A stretch of DNA of 64,000 nucleotides from Polyangium spumosum (GTDB taxonomy: Bacteria; Myxococcota_A; Polyangia; Polyangiales; Polyangiaceae). Shown here piece by piece: positions 17,769 through 26,389 of this stretch. Below the pieces are notes generated by a model. That model searched no databases, had not been told where the DNA came from, and worked only from the letters and a program-made list of their open reading frames with translations. A program made the position numbers and the translations under genes. The stretch lies in assembly GCF_009649845.1 (NCBI RefSeq), contig NZ_WJIE01000002.1:744001-808000 (forward strand), in the 5' to 3' direction. The number at the start of each line of letters is the position of its first letter. Position 1 is the stretch's first letter.

Positions 17769-18299
17769 TCAAGGGACGCTGGCGCGCCGTCGACCCGGGC
17801 GGGCAGGCGCAGAGGCGGCGAGCGCCGTCTGGAAGCCGACAACGTTGCAGTGCGTGAGCGCGATGGCGAGGGCGTCGGCGGCGTCCGACCGGGGCGGGGC
17901 GCCGAGCCGGAGGATGGCCGTCACGACCATGGCCACCTGGCGCTTGTCCGCCGCGCCCTTGCCCGCGACGGTGCGCTTCACGAGCGCAGGCGCGTACTCG
18001 AACGTCCGGACGGACGCGCGGGCGAGCCGGAGCAGGACGACGCCACGCGCATGGCCGAGCTTGGCCGCGCTCTGCGCGTCCTTGGAGAAGAAGATGCTCT
18101 CGACCGCGGCGTGTGAGGGCGCGTGGGCGGCGATGACCTCGCCGAGGCGATCGTCGATGTCGACGAGCCTGTCGGCGAAGGTGCCGTCGAGGTCGACGTC
18201 GATGACGCCATGCGCGACGTGCTCGACGCGTGTGCCGACACGCTCGAGCACGCCCCACCCGAGATGACGGCTGCCAGGATCGATGCCGAGGACACGCAC
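17769..18299 (-). CDS. ruvC: Crossover junction endodeoxyribonuclease RuvC
   Basis: A Holliday-junction resolvase of 176 residues, the usual family length. The RNase H-like catalytic acids are visible: Asp7 (GIDPGS), Glu67 (AAVESIFF), Asp139 and Asp142 (RSDAADALAIA). The first of the last pair replaces the His of E. coli. ruvA and ruvB are not adjacent. It lies 10 bp downstream of a FAD oxidase gene and before lolA, all minus. Confidence 0.95.
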   Translation of the reverse strand: MRVLGIDPGSRHLGWGVLERVGTRVEHVAHGVIDVDLDGTFADRLVDIDDRLGEVIAAHAPSHAAVESIFFSKDAQSAAKLGHARGVVLLRLARASVRTFEYAPALVKRTVAGKGAADKRQVAMVVTAILRLGAPPRSDAADALAIALTHCNVVGFQTALAASAPARPGRRRASVP

Positions 18300-18309
18300 G
18301 CGGGGCGTT

Positions 18310-19737
18310 CTAGCAGACCCCGTGACCGCGGCGGGGGAAGATCTTGTGCGGGTTCAGGAGGCCCTTCGGGTCGAAGACGGCCTTCAAGCGGCGCTGCAGA
18401 TCGATGAGCTCGGGGCCCTGTTCGAGCGGGAGGTACTCGGCCTTGGAGGTGCCGATGCCATGCTCGCCCGTGAGCGTGCCGCGCATGCCGATCACGCTGC
18501 GGAAGAGGCGATCGAGGCCACGCTCGACGCGAGGGGCCGCGTCGGGGTCGTCCCAGAGGAAGTTCACGTGCAGGTTGCCGTCGCCCGCGTGGCCGTAGGA
18601 GAGCATGCGTACCCTCGTCTCCTCGCTGATGCGGTCGATCTCGCGCAGCAGCTCGGGCAAGCGCGTGCGAGGCACGACGACGTCCTCGGAGATCTTGTAA
18701 CGGGCCATCGCGCGGGTCGCGGGCGAGAGGGCGCGGCGCGCTTCCCAGAGGCGCTCGCGCTGAGCGGCGTCCTGCGCGACGAGGACGTCGAGCGCACCCT
18801 CGGCCACGCACGCCTCGCCGATGCGCTCCATCGCGGCCTCGCACGAGGCGGGATCCCCGTCGACCTCGATGAGGAGGAGCGCGCCCGCGCGCGGGTCGAC
18901 AGGCACGCCGCGGGCGCGGACGGCCGAGAGCGCGCCCGCGTCGAGCAGCTCGAGGCAACGCGGGACGAGGCCGGCGGCGATGATGGCGGAGACGGCGCGG
19001 CCGGAGGTGAAGGCGGTGTCGAAGAGGCCGAGCAGCGTGGTGACGCTCGGAGGTTTGGGGATGAGCTGCAACGTGGCCTCGGTGAAGACGGCGAGCGTGC
19101 CCTCGCTGCCGACGAGCAAGCTCGTGACGTCGTAGCCGGTGACGCCCTTGACCGTGCGCCTCCCGGTGCGGAGGCGCGTGCCGTCGACGAGCAGCGCCTC
19201 GAGGCCGAGCACGTACTCGCGCGTGACGCCGTACTTGAAGGCGCGCGGGCCGCCCGCGTTCTCGGCGAGGTTGCCGCCGAGGGCGCACATCCTGAGCGAG
19301 TTCGGATCGGGCGGGTAAAAGAGGCCCTCGGCCTCGACGGCGGCGTGGAGGTCGCCGAGGATCACGCCGGGCTCGACGACGGCGACGAGCTCCTCGCGAT
19401 CGATCTCCTTGATGCTTCGCATGCCGAGCGTGGTGACGACGACGCCGCCGCCCACGGGCACCGCGCCGCCCGATTTGCCGCTGCCGGCGCCACGAGGGAC
19501 GATCGGGACCTCGGCCTCGCTCGCCGCGGCGAGCGCGCACCGGATGTCGTCGGGCGTCTCGGCGACGACGACTGCGTCGGGGATCACGGGCTCCTGATCG
19601 GACTCGTCTCCCGCGTACGCCTCGCAGCCGTCGGGCGAGGTGATCACCTTCGACGGGCCGAGGGCCCGGTCGAGCAAGCGCCGCGCCTTGTCGACGGCGG
19701 CGGCGGAGGGTCGGGGGAAGGGCGCGCGACGGAGCAC
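18310..19737 (-). CDS. FAD-linked oxidase, GlcD (glycolate/D-lactate oxidase) family
   Basis: A 475-residue flavoprotein that probably oxidises a 2-hydroxy acid. The PCMH-type FAD domain is N-terminal (IVPRGAGSGKSGGAVPVGGG, GGNLAENAGGPRAFKYGVTR). The C-terminal FAD-oxidase domain has GHAGDGNLHVNF and GTLTGEHGIGTSKAEYL. The start is GTG; an in-frame stop four codons upstream excludes a longer form. No GlcE or GlcF partner is next to it, so it is either the single-subunit D-lactate or glycolate type or works with unlinked partners. Confidence 0.9.
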   Translation of the reverse strand: MLRRAPFPRPSAAAVDKARRLLDRALGPSKVITSPDGCEAYAGDESDQEPVIPDAVVVAETPDDIRCALAAASEAEVPIVPRGAGSGKSGGAVPVGGGVVVTTLGMRSIKEIDREELVAVVEPGVILGDLHAAVEAEGLFYPPDPNSLRMCALGGNLAENAGGPRAFKYGVTREYVLGLEALLVDGTRLRTGRRTVKGVTGYDVTSLLVGSEGTLAVFTEATLQLIPKPPSVTTLLGLFDTAFTSGRAVSAIIAAGLVPRCLELLDAGALSAVRARGVPVDPRAGALLLIEVDGDPASCEAAMERIGEACVAEGALDVLVAQDAAQRERLWEARRALSPATRAMARYKISEDVVVPRTRLPELLREIDRISEETRVRMLSYGHAGDGNLHVNFLWDDPDAAPRVERGLDRLFRSVIGMRGTLTGEHGIGTSKAEYLPLEQGPELIDLQRRLKAVFDPKGLLNPHKIFPRRGHGVC

Positions 19738-19814
19738 GTTCGACTTCTAGTACGGATCCCGCGCTCGGGCGACGGCCCCTATGCGCGCCTCCTGCAGCCT
19801 GGTATCGCGCTCCC

Positions 19815-20501
19815 ATGCATCGCGTCATGGTGGTCTTCCTGGGCGCGCTGGGCCTCGCCGGCGTGGGGTGTGGGGGCGAGGGCTCGGCGGGATCGACGAA
19901 CACGCAAGGCGAGCCGCACGCCTGCTCCGCGGACGCGGCGCCGACACGGACGGCGTCGTGCGTGGCCGCGTTCGACCCCGGCGACGACGGCGGGTTCGGA
20001 TCGGATCGGTTCCCCGAGATCGTCTACGGCGAGCCGCTCGGCAGCGGCACGACGTCGGGCGGGCTCGACGTGCTCTCGCTCGGCCGTGGTGGCTCGATCG
20101 TGCTCGGCTTCGGGGGCAACACGATCGTCGACGGCGAAGGCCCGGACTTCGTGGTCTTCGAAAACCCGTTCTTCGCGGCGGGCGATCCGAACAACGTGTA
20201 CGCGGAGCTCGGCGAGGTCTCCGTCAGCATGGACGGGGAGAGCTGGAGCGTGTTCCCGTGCGCCGAAGACGCGGAGCCACCCGCGGGTTGCGCCGGCTTC
20301 TCCCCGGTCTTCGCGAACGGCGACCTGGGCATCTCGTCCCTGGATCCCGCGGTGTCCGGCGGCGACGCCTTCGACCTCGCGGAGCTCGGCGTGAGCGAGG
20401 CTCGGTTCGTCCGCATCCGGGATCTCCAGGGCATCGGCGCGGAGCCAAACGCGGGGTTCGATCTCGACGCGATCTCCGTCCTGCACGCGAAGGTGCCGTG
20501 A
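19815..20501 (+). CDS. Secreted lipoprotein with calcium-binding-type Gly/Asp motifs
   Basis: A 228-residue protein with a signal peptide and lipobox (LAGVGC, Cys19). The body is one beta-rich domain with conserved-looking motifs GGSIVLGFGGNTIVDGEGPD, FVVFENPF and SEARFVRIRDL. It has the look of a cell-surface or discoidin-like sandwich domain found in many secreted bacterial proteins. Two cysteine pairs may form disulfides. It is transcribed divergently from the FAD oxidase. Function unknown. Confidence 0.8.
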   Translation: MHRVMVVFLGALGLAGVGCGGEGSAGSTNTQGEPHACSADAAPTRTASCVAAFDPGDDGGFGSDRFPEIVYGEPLGSGTTSGGLDVLSLGRGGSIVLGFGGNTIVDGEGPDFVVFENPFFAAGDPNNVYAELGEVSVSMDGESWSVFPCAEDAEPPAGCAGFSPVFANGDLGISSLDPAVSGGDAFDLAELGVSEARFVRIRDLQGIGAEPNAGFDLDAISVLHAKVP

Positions 20502-20551
20502 TGCTTGCGAGGTGAGAGGGGCCGACCTAGGAACAAGGCCCGTCTCCCCGC

Positions 20552-22366
20552 ATGTTGCCTGCCCACGTCGAGCCACGCGATCTGCACGTCACAGCGATGC
20601 ACGCCCTCTTCACGGAAGAGGCCGACGCGGCGGTCCGCTCGATCCTGCGCGACGCGGTGCTCGCGGCGGGCTTCGAGCTCGCCATCGCGTGGCGCCTCGA
20701 TCGTGAGGCCTACGTGCTCCGCTGCGTCGCGACGTATCAGGACCCCGAGCGGCCCGGCGCGCCCGTGTTCGAGGCGGACTCGATGCGGATGACGTTCTCG
20801 TACGGCGAGGGTTTGCCCGGGCTCACCTGGGCGCGCGCCGCGACGACGTTCATGCACGACCTCGCCAGCGAGCCGCTGTTCGTGCGCCGCTCGGCCGCGG
20901 CGATGGCCGGGCTCCAGTCGGCGGTGGCCTTCCCGATCCACCTCGGCGGCGAGATCATCGGGGTCGCCGAGTTCTACGACCGGAAGGGCCACGTCCCGGA
21001 CGCGCCGGAGCTCGGGACGTTGCTCGCGCTCGAGGCGCCGCTCGCGCTCGGCATCACCCGCGTCGCGGGCGCCGAGGATCGGGGCCGCGTCGATCGCTCC
21101 CTCGGGCTCTTGCTCGACGTGGGAGAGGCGCTCGGGGACGCGGCGGAGCTCGCGCCTCGGCTGGCCAGGGTCGCCTCGCGCGCGGCCGCGTGGATCGGCG
21201 GCTTCTGCCTCGTCCACCTCCTCGACGCGACCGGCGCGCGGCTCGTCGCGGTGGATCACGAGGACCCGGAGAAGGCCGCGCTCCTGCGGCAGCCGTGCAT
21301 GTACCGGAGCCCCGCGCTCGACTCGACGAAGAGCCCGCTCGCCCGGGTGATACGCACGGGCGTGGCGCACGTCCTGCCAGAGACGTCCGACGCGATGCTC
21401 GCCGCGACGATGAGCGACGCGGAGGCGCTCGCGGTCCTGCGCGCGGTCTCGATCACGGCGGGCATGCTCGTGCCGATCGTCTGGCAGGGGCGCGCGCTCG
21501 GGGCGCTCACGCTCGCGGCGAGCCGCGCGGATCGGCGGATCTTGCGCACGGACGTGAAGGTGGCCGAGGAGCTCGCGCGGAAGCTCGCGCTCGCGGTCCT
21601 CTCGGATCGAGCGGCGCAGGGCGAACGCGAGGCGGCCCTCGCGCGGGAAGAACACGACCGGCTCTACCGCGCCTCGCAGGCCGCCGTGCGGGCGCGGGAG
21701 GATCTGCTCGCGATCGTGTCGCACGACCTGCGCAACCCGCTCGTCGCCATCAAGCTCAGCGCCACGCAGCTCGGGCGCGAGGCGGAAGGAGACGCGCGCG
21801 TCAAGGGCAAGACCGCCCTCATCTTGCGCTCGGCGGACCGCATGGATCGCATGATCCGGGATCTGCTCGATGCTTCGAGGATCGAGACGGGCGGGCTCGC
21901 GCTCACGGTCGCGCGCGAGGACGTGCGCCTGGTCGTGCAGGAGGCGATCGATCACTTCAAGCCGCTCGCGGCGCCGAAGGGGATCCAGATCGAGGAGGAT
22001 CTCCCGGACGAGCCGCTCTTCGCCGAGGTCGATCGCGAGCGTGTGCTGCAGGTCCTGTGGAACCTCGTGGGCAACGCGATCAAGTTCACGCCCGAGGGAG
22101 GTGTCGTCACGTTGTGCCTCCGGCGAGAGGGCTCGTCCGCGCGGATCGACGTCGCCGACAGCGGGCCCGGCATCCGGAGTGATCACCTGCCGCACGTCTT
22201 CGATCGGTACTTCCACGCCGAGACGAACAAGGCCACGGGCACGGGCCTCGGCCTCTTCATCGCCGACGGCCTCGTGCGCGCGCATGGCGGGACGATCCAC
22301 GTCGAGAGCGAGCCCGGCGTGGGCGCGCGTTTCTGGTTCACGTTGCCGATCGAGGGCGCGGGTTAG
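20552..22366 (+). CDS. GAF-domain sensor histidine kinase
   Basis: A 604-residue soluble kinase with no membrane helix. Two GAF-type sensor domains (about 20-170 and 190-350) precede a dimerisation domain with His391 (IVSHDLRNPL). The ATPase domain has the N-box NLVGNAIKFTPEGG, the G1 box DSGPGI and the G2 box GTGLGLFIADG. It probably senses a cytoplasmic ligand or redox state. No response regulator is adjacent; the orphan regulator at 14.3-15.1 kb is a possible but unsupported partner. Its stop overlaps the convergent di-haem gene by 4 bp. Confidence 0.93.
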   Translation: MLPAHVEPRDLHVTAMHALFTEEADAAVRSILRDAVLAAGFELAIAWRLDREAYVLRCVATYQDPERPGAPVFEADSMRMTFSYGEGLPGLTWARAATTFMHDLASEPLFVRRSAAAMAGLQSAVAFPIHLGGEIIGVAEFYDRKGHVPDAPELGTLLALEAPLALGITRVAGAEDRGRVDRSLGLLLDVGEALGDAAELAPRLARVASRAAAWIGGFCLVHLLDATGARLVAVDHEDPEKAALLRQPCMYRSPALDSTKSPLARVIRTGVAHVLPETSDAMLAATMSDAEALAVLRAVSITAGMLVPIVWQGRALGALTLAASRADRRILRTDVKVAEELARKLALAVLSDRAAQGEREAALAREEHDRLYRASQAAVRAREDLLAIVSHDLRNPLVAIKLSATQLGREAEGDARVKGKTALILRSADRMDRMIRDLLDASRIETGGLALTVAREDVRLVVQEAIDHFKPLAAPKGIQIEEDLPDEPLFAEVDRERVLQVLWNLVGNAIKFTPEGGVVTLCLRREGSSARIDVADSGPGIRSDHLPHVFDRYFHAETNKATGTGLGLFIADGLVRAHGGTIHVESEPGVGARFWFTLPIEGAG

Positions 22367-24438
22367 AGCAGGTCGAGGAACCCCCGCAGCGCCTCGCGCT
22401 CCTGCGCTTCGAGCCCCGCCGCGCCCTCGGGCGCGCCGTCGTGGAAGAACGCGCCGTCCTTCGTCCACCGCGCCCGCGCGAGCAGCTCGGGGAGGTCCTT
22501 CGCCGCGCCGCTCGTCAGGTACGGCCGCTTCTTGGCGAGCCTGCGCAGCGACGGCACGCGCGCGCCGCGCTCGTGCACGTAGGGGACGACGCCCGTCTTC
22601 CGGTACTCGTTGGTGCCCCAAACGATCGGCCCCGCGGGCGTGAAGAGCAGCCTCTCCCAGCGCTCGAACGGCACGCGGCTGCCCGGCTCGTTGGCCGAGA
22701 GCCGCGCCTCGTGGCAGCCCTCGCAGCGCGCCTCGAAGAGCTTCGCGCCCTCGCGCTCGAGCGCCGAGAACGCGGTTCGCCCGGCCGTGCGCGGGTTCTG
22801 CCGGTGGGAGAAACCCATGAGGAAGGTCATCAGCGCCTTCCGGAGCGCGAGCGGCTCGAGGGCGCTCGCCTCCGTCCGGCCGAGCGCGGCGAGCACCGGG
22901 TGCCTCGCGGGATCGAGGGAAAACCAGGGCGAGTGACCACTCTCGGCGCCGGCCACGCGGAACTCGGCGTGCGCGACCGTGGACAGGTCCGGATCGAGCG
23001 CGCGCGAGAAGTGCGGGCGGTTGTTGAAGAGGCCGAGGAGCGGCTTCGTCACGACACGCACCTCGCCGCGGCCCGTGTGGTGGATGCGCCCGTCGACGTA
23101 GCCCTCGAAGTGGCACGTCTCGCAGGTGAAGCGGCTGTGCGCGCCCTCGGTGATGTTCTCCGGGGCCATGAGCGTGGAGAAAAAAAGCGCCTCGCCGAGG
23201 CGCGCCTCGGCGCTCGGGGGCGGCGGGCCATCGTGATCGACGACGGGCACGCTCACCTCGCGTGGCTCGCCCGGACGCACGATCACGAACGCGTCGAGCA
23301 AGGGGTTCACCGTGACGAACCCGCCGCCGGGTTGCTTCACGAGGTCGCGCGTGCCCGGCATCAGCGTGATCGTCTTCGCCGCATGCGCGCGAGGTTTGCC
23401 GCTCGCGTCGAAGGCGAGCCGCGCCGCCCTCTCCCCGCCGTACCCCGTGACGAGCGCCGCGAGCGTGCCGTCCTCCTCCTTCGCGAGGTCGAGCGCCTTC
23501 GGCGTCACGACGCCGAGCTCGCTCACGTTCACCGCGGAGAGCAACCGCGCCGCGCCGCGCTCGACGCGGTACAGAAAGACGAACGAGTCGATGTAGCCGA
23601 AGAACCCGCCCTTCCGATCGAGCGGATGATCCTCCACGCCGCCCGCGAGCACGAGCAGCCCGTCTCCGTCGGGGAGCGCGGAGAAACCCCAGATCGGTCC
23701 GTCGTGCACGATCCGCTCTTCGCCCGCGTCGAGCGCGCGCCCTCTCTCGTCCACGGACCGGATCACGAGCGCATGCGCGTGGAGCGTATCGATCACGACG
23801 AACGAGCCCACGCGCTCGACGTGGATCGGCCCGCCGCCGATCGTCGCGACCTCCTCCTGCGCGTTCGGGGCGTCGGGCCAGAACGTGAAGAGCCGCCCCT
23901 CGTCCTCCTCGACAGCGTACACCACGCCCTCGGGCCCCGCGGCGATGTCCCGCAGCCCCCGCGCCCTCGTGTTCAGCGCGTCATCGCTCCGCGCGAGGTA
24001 CGGCGCGGCCTCCTGGACATCGAACCGCGTGATGCCGGCGTCGCGCTCGCCCACGACGAACACGCGGCGACCATCGGGCGTCACCACGAGCCCGCTCGGC
24101 GAAGCGGGCGCGGGCAGACGCGTGAGCTCGCGCATCGACGCGTCGAGCACCACGATCACGTCGCGCCCGCGCAGGAGCGCGACGAAACGCTCGCCGCCCG
24201 GCAGCGCGGCGAGCGCGTAGGGATCGGGTCCCGACGAGGCGTCGCTCGGCGGCAGGGCCACGAAATCGGCCGCGGCCCGCCGCGAGGCCTCGTACACGCG
24301 CAGCGCCGGCAGCGGGTCCGGCGCGGCGGCGGCCTTCGCCTCGGCGGGCGGATCCTCTCGCTTGCACCCCGCGGCCGAGGCGAGGGCGTGGAGTAGCACG
24401 AGGCCCGCGGCGCGGCGTGAACCGCTCACCCGCTTCAT
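22363..24438 (-). CDS. Lipoprotein with beta-propeller and di-haem cytochrome c peroxidase-like domain
   Basis: A 691-residue envelope protein. A lipobox is near residue 25 (ASAAGC). Residues 50-390 are a beta-propeller (repeats such as GLVVTPDGRRVFVVGERD). The C-terminal part has two haem c sites, CETCH at 439-443 and CEGCH at 572-576, as in the MauG/MbnH/cytochrome-peroxidase family. That family oxidises side chains or reduces peroxide. A fused propeller may recognise the substrate or electron donor. No mbnP-like partner is adjacent. ATG 24438 was chosen; the upstream frame is Arg/Pro-rich and unlikely. Confidence 0.85.
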   Translation of the reverse strand: MKRVSGSRRAAGLVLLHALASAAGCKREDPPAEAKAAAAPDPLPALRVYEASRRAAADFVALPPSDASSGPDPYALAALPGGERFVALLRGRDVIVVLDASMRELTRLPAPASPSGLVVTPDGRRVFVVGERDAGITRFDVQEAAPYLARSDDALNTRARGLRDIAAGPEGVVYAVEEDEGRLFTFWPDAPNAQEEVATIGGGPIHVERVGSFVVIDTLHAHALVIRSVDERGRALDAGEERIVHDGPIWGFSALPDGDGLLVLAGGVEDHPLDRKGGFFGYIDSFVFLYRVERGAARLLSAVNVSELGVVTPKALDLAKEEDGTLAALVTGYGGERAARLAFDASGKPRAHAAKTITLMPGTRDLVKQPGGGFVTVNPLLDAFVIVRPGEPREVSVPVVDHDGPPPPSAEARLGEALFFSTLMAPENITEGAHSRFTCETCHFEGYVDGRIHHTGRGEVRVVTKPLLGLFNNRPHFSRALDPDLSTVAHAEFRVAGAESGHSPWFSLDPARHPVLAALGRTEASALEPLALRKALMTFLMGFSHRQNPRTAGRTAFSALEREGAKLFEARCEGCHEARLSANEPGSRVPFERWERLLFTPAGPIVWGTNEYRKTGVVPYVHERGARVPSLRRLAKKRPYLTSGAAKDLPELLARARWTKDGAFFHDGAPEGAAGLEAQEREALRGFLDLL

Positions 24439-24454
24439 CGCCGCGCTTCGGCCT

Positions 24455-24628
24455 CTACCAGCCGCCGCCTTCCGTCGAGGCCGGCTTGGCTGCGGGCGCC
24501 GCGCTCGGCGCGGCCTTGGCGCTCTCGGCGGGCTTGGCGCTGCTGTCCGGCGTGGGTTTGGCCTTGTCCTCGCAACCGGCGAGGGCGAGAGAGACAAGGG
24601 CGACGAGCACGAGCGTCATGGCTTTCAT
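24455..24628 (-). CDS. Small Ala/Lys/Pro-rich lipoprotein
   Basis: A 57-residue protein with a clear lipoprotein signal (LVSLALAGC, Cys19) followed by a disordered Ala/Lys/Pro/Ser tail ending EGGGW. GAGG lies just before the ATG. It is 17 bp upstream of the di-haem lipoprotein gene on the same strand, so the two are probably co-transcribed. Function unknown. Confidence 0.7.
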   Translation of the reverse strand: MKAMTLVLVALVSLALAGCEDKAKPTPDSSAKPAESAKAAPSAAPAAKPASTEGGGW

Positions 24629-24771
24629 GGTTCCGGCCTCCTCGGACGCAGCGAAGCACGACGAGCGCGCGGCGCGAAGGGGATACCATCGCGGCCCCGC
24701 GCCGAGGATGCAGGCGAGCCGGACCTCCCTCAGGTGCGGCACAGCGCAGGGATTACGGACCCTCCCGACAA

Positions 24772-24824
24772 GAAAAACCGAGGGCTGGGTGATACGACGA
24801 CAAGGGCCATGTCGGCCCCAGCCT
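24772..24824 (-). terminator. Rho-independent-type terminator of the phosphoribosyltransferase gene
   Basis: On the minus strand GGCTGGG (24823-24817) pairs with CCCAGCC (24789-24783), and five T's follow within about ten bases (24777-24773). A shorter inner stem, GGGCC/GGCCC, is an alternative fold. The remaining bases between 24629 and 24867 hold no ORF that I can support. Confidence 0.55.
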
Positions 24825-24867
24825 TTCGAATCGTCGTTTTTCTGAACATTTCGTTCCCGCATCCGCA

Positions 24868-25584
24868 TCACGCCGGCGAGGACGGCCCGCCCGCGCCGCT
24901 CGGCCGGCGCCCCATGCCGCGCGTGGACGTCCGCCTCTCGGTCGAGGGTTTCCTGCCGTGGCTCTCGAGCAGGCTCATGACCTCGTCCTCCTCGATGGAC
25001 CGGAAATCCTCGTAATACTGGCCCACGGCATAAAGGTTCGGGTCCTCGACCAGGCAAACCACGAGGTCCGCCTCGCCGCGCAACATGTCCGCCCGCTCGG
25101 GCGAGGCCACTGGCGCCGCGAGCACGACCGTCGTCGCCCCGGCGGACCTGGCCGCGCGCAGGGCCGCCATCGCCGTCGCGCCGGTCGCGATTCCGTCGTC
25201 CACCACGACCACCGGCCGCCCGGCGAGCGAGGGCTTTCGATATCGCGCGAAGAGCTCCTCCCGCCGCCGCGCCTCCTCGGCTTGATGTATTCGCTCGGCC
25301 TCGAGGTACTCCGGGTCCACGCCGAGCACCCGGAGCGCGCGCGGCTCGACCCAGCACGAGCCGTCGGCGGTGGCCGCGCCAATCGCGAGCTCCGGCTGGT
25401 GCGGCGCGCGTAATTTCCGCGCCACGATCACGCCGAGCTCGCCCCCGAGCGCCTCGGCCACGCCCGCCGCGACGACCACGCCGCCGCGCGGAATGCCGAG
25501 CACCACCGCCCCCTCGAGCCCCCCGATGCCCTGCAAATGCGCTCCGAGCGACTGGCCGGCCTCTTCCCGATCCTTCCACATCAT
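24868..25584 (-). CDS. Phosphoribosyltransferase-family protein
   Basis: A 238-residue protein with the PRPP-binding signature [16 protein letters not shown] in a type I phosphoribosyltransferase fold. The N-terminus has the [17 protein letters not shown] and [16 protein letters not shown] motifs of the large predicted group often found beside dienelactone hydrolase or erythromycin-esterase genes. The substrate of this group is not established to my knowledge. The C-terminal 30 residues are Ser/Arg/Gly-rich. ATGATG at 25584 is chosen over an Ala/Arg-rich upstream extension. It is divergent from pdxH. Confidence 0.85.
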   Translation of the reverse strand: MMWKDREEAGQSLGAHLQGIGGLEGAVVLGIPRGGVVVAAGVAEALGGELGVIVARKLRAPHQPELAIGAATADGSCWVEPRALRVLGVDPEYLEAERIHQAEEARRREELFARYRKPSLAGRPVVVVDDGIATGATAMAALRAARSAGATTVVLAAPVASPERADMLRGEADLVVCLVEDPNLYAVGQYYEDFRSIEEDEVMSLLESHGRKPSTERRTSTRGMGRRPSGAGGPSSPA

Positions 25585-25699
25585 GACGCCCTCCCCGCCC
25601 CCGGACACATCGTCCCCGGGGCGCCCGCTGTCATGCGGGGGCGGCCGGGAAACGTTTCGCCCTTTTCCGGCCGTCGCCCGGCCCCTATGCTGCGCCGCG

Positions 25700-26287
25700 A
25701 TGAGCCATCCTGCATCGGACCCCATTGCCGCGTTCCGCGAGGCGCTCGCCCGCGCCGAGGAGCGCGAGGACCACGACCCCACGGCCATGACCCTCGCCAC
25801 CATCGACGAGGGCGGCCGCCCCTCGGCCCGGGTGGTCCTCTTGAAGGGCGTGGACGCGCGTGGTTTTTCTTTCTACACGAACCTGGAGAGCCGCAAGGGC
25901 CAGGCGCTCGCGAGAAACCCTCACGTCGCGCTCTGCATTCACTGGCCCAAGGCCGCCGAGCAGATCCGCGTCGAGGGCCGCGTCGAGCCCGTCAGCGTGG
26001 AGGAGGCGGACGCCTACTTCGCCTCGCGCCCGCGCGGCAGCCAGATCGGCGCCTGGGCCTCGGATCAGAGCCGCCCGCTCGTCTCCCGCGCGGAGCTCGA
26101 GGCCCGCGTCGCGGAGGTGACCGCCCGCTTCGAGGGCCGCCCCGTGCCGAGGCCGCCGCACTGGAGCGGCTATCGCGTGGTCCCCGATCGAATCGAATTC
26201 TGGTTTGGCAGGGACAGTCGCCTTCACGACCGTCACGTGTACGTGCGTGACGGCGACGGGTGGCGCTGCGAGCGGCTCCAACCCTGA
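25700..26287 (+). CDS. pdxH: Pyridoxamine 5'-phosphate oxidase
   Basis: A 195-residue FMN enzyme that makes pyridoxal phosphate from pyridoxine or pyridoxamine phosphate. Family motifs: [20 protein letters not shown] (FMN site), [34 protein letters not shown], and the C-terminal [15 protein letters not shown]. It is slightly shorter than E. coli PdxH (218). The frame is open 110 codons upstream, but the homology starts at this ATG. It is a stand-alone gene. Confidence 0.95.
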   Translation: MSHPASDPIAAFREALARAEEREDHDPTAMTLATIDEGGRPSARVVLLKGVDARGFSFYTNLESRKGQALARNPHVALCIHWPKAAEQIRVEGRVEPVSVEEADAYFASRPRGSQIGAWASDQSRPLVSRAELEARVAEVTARFEGRPVPRPPHWSGYRVVPDRIEFWFGRDSRLHDRHVYVRDGDGWRCERLQP

Positions 26288-26389
26288 GGATCCAGCGTCG
26301 GGATCTTGCCTTCCGGTCGCTCGTCCGCCAAGAAAGGAGTGTAGGAAACGAAGGGCAGCCGCCGTTGTCCCTGAAGGCAGGAGCCCACG

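Noticed and set aside
20024-23116. 1030-codon minus-strand ORF spanning the histidine kinase region
   Set aside because: Antisense to a clear histidine kinase and out of frame with the di-haem gene. Its composition is Arg/Glu/Ala-biased with no domain.
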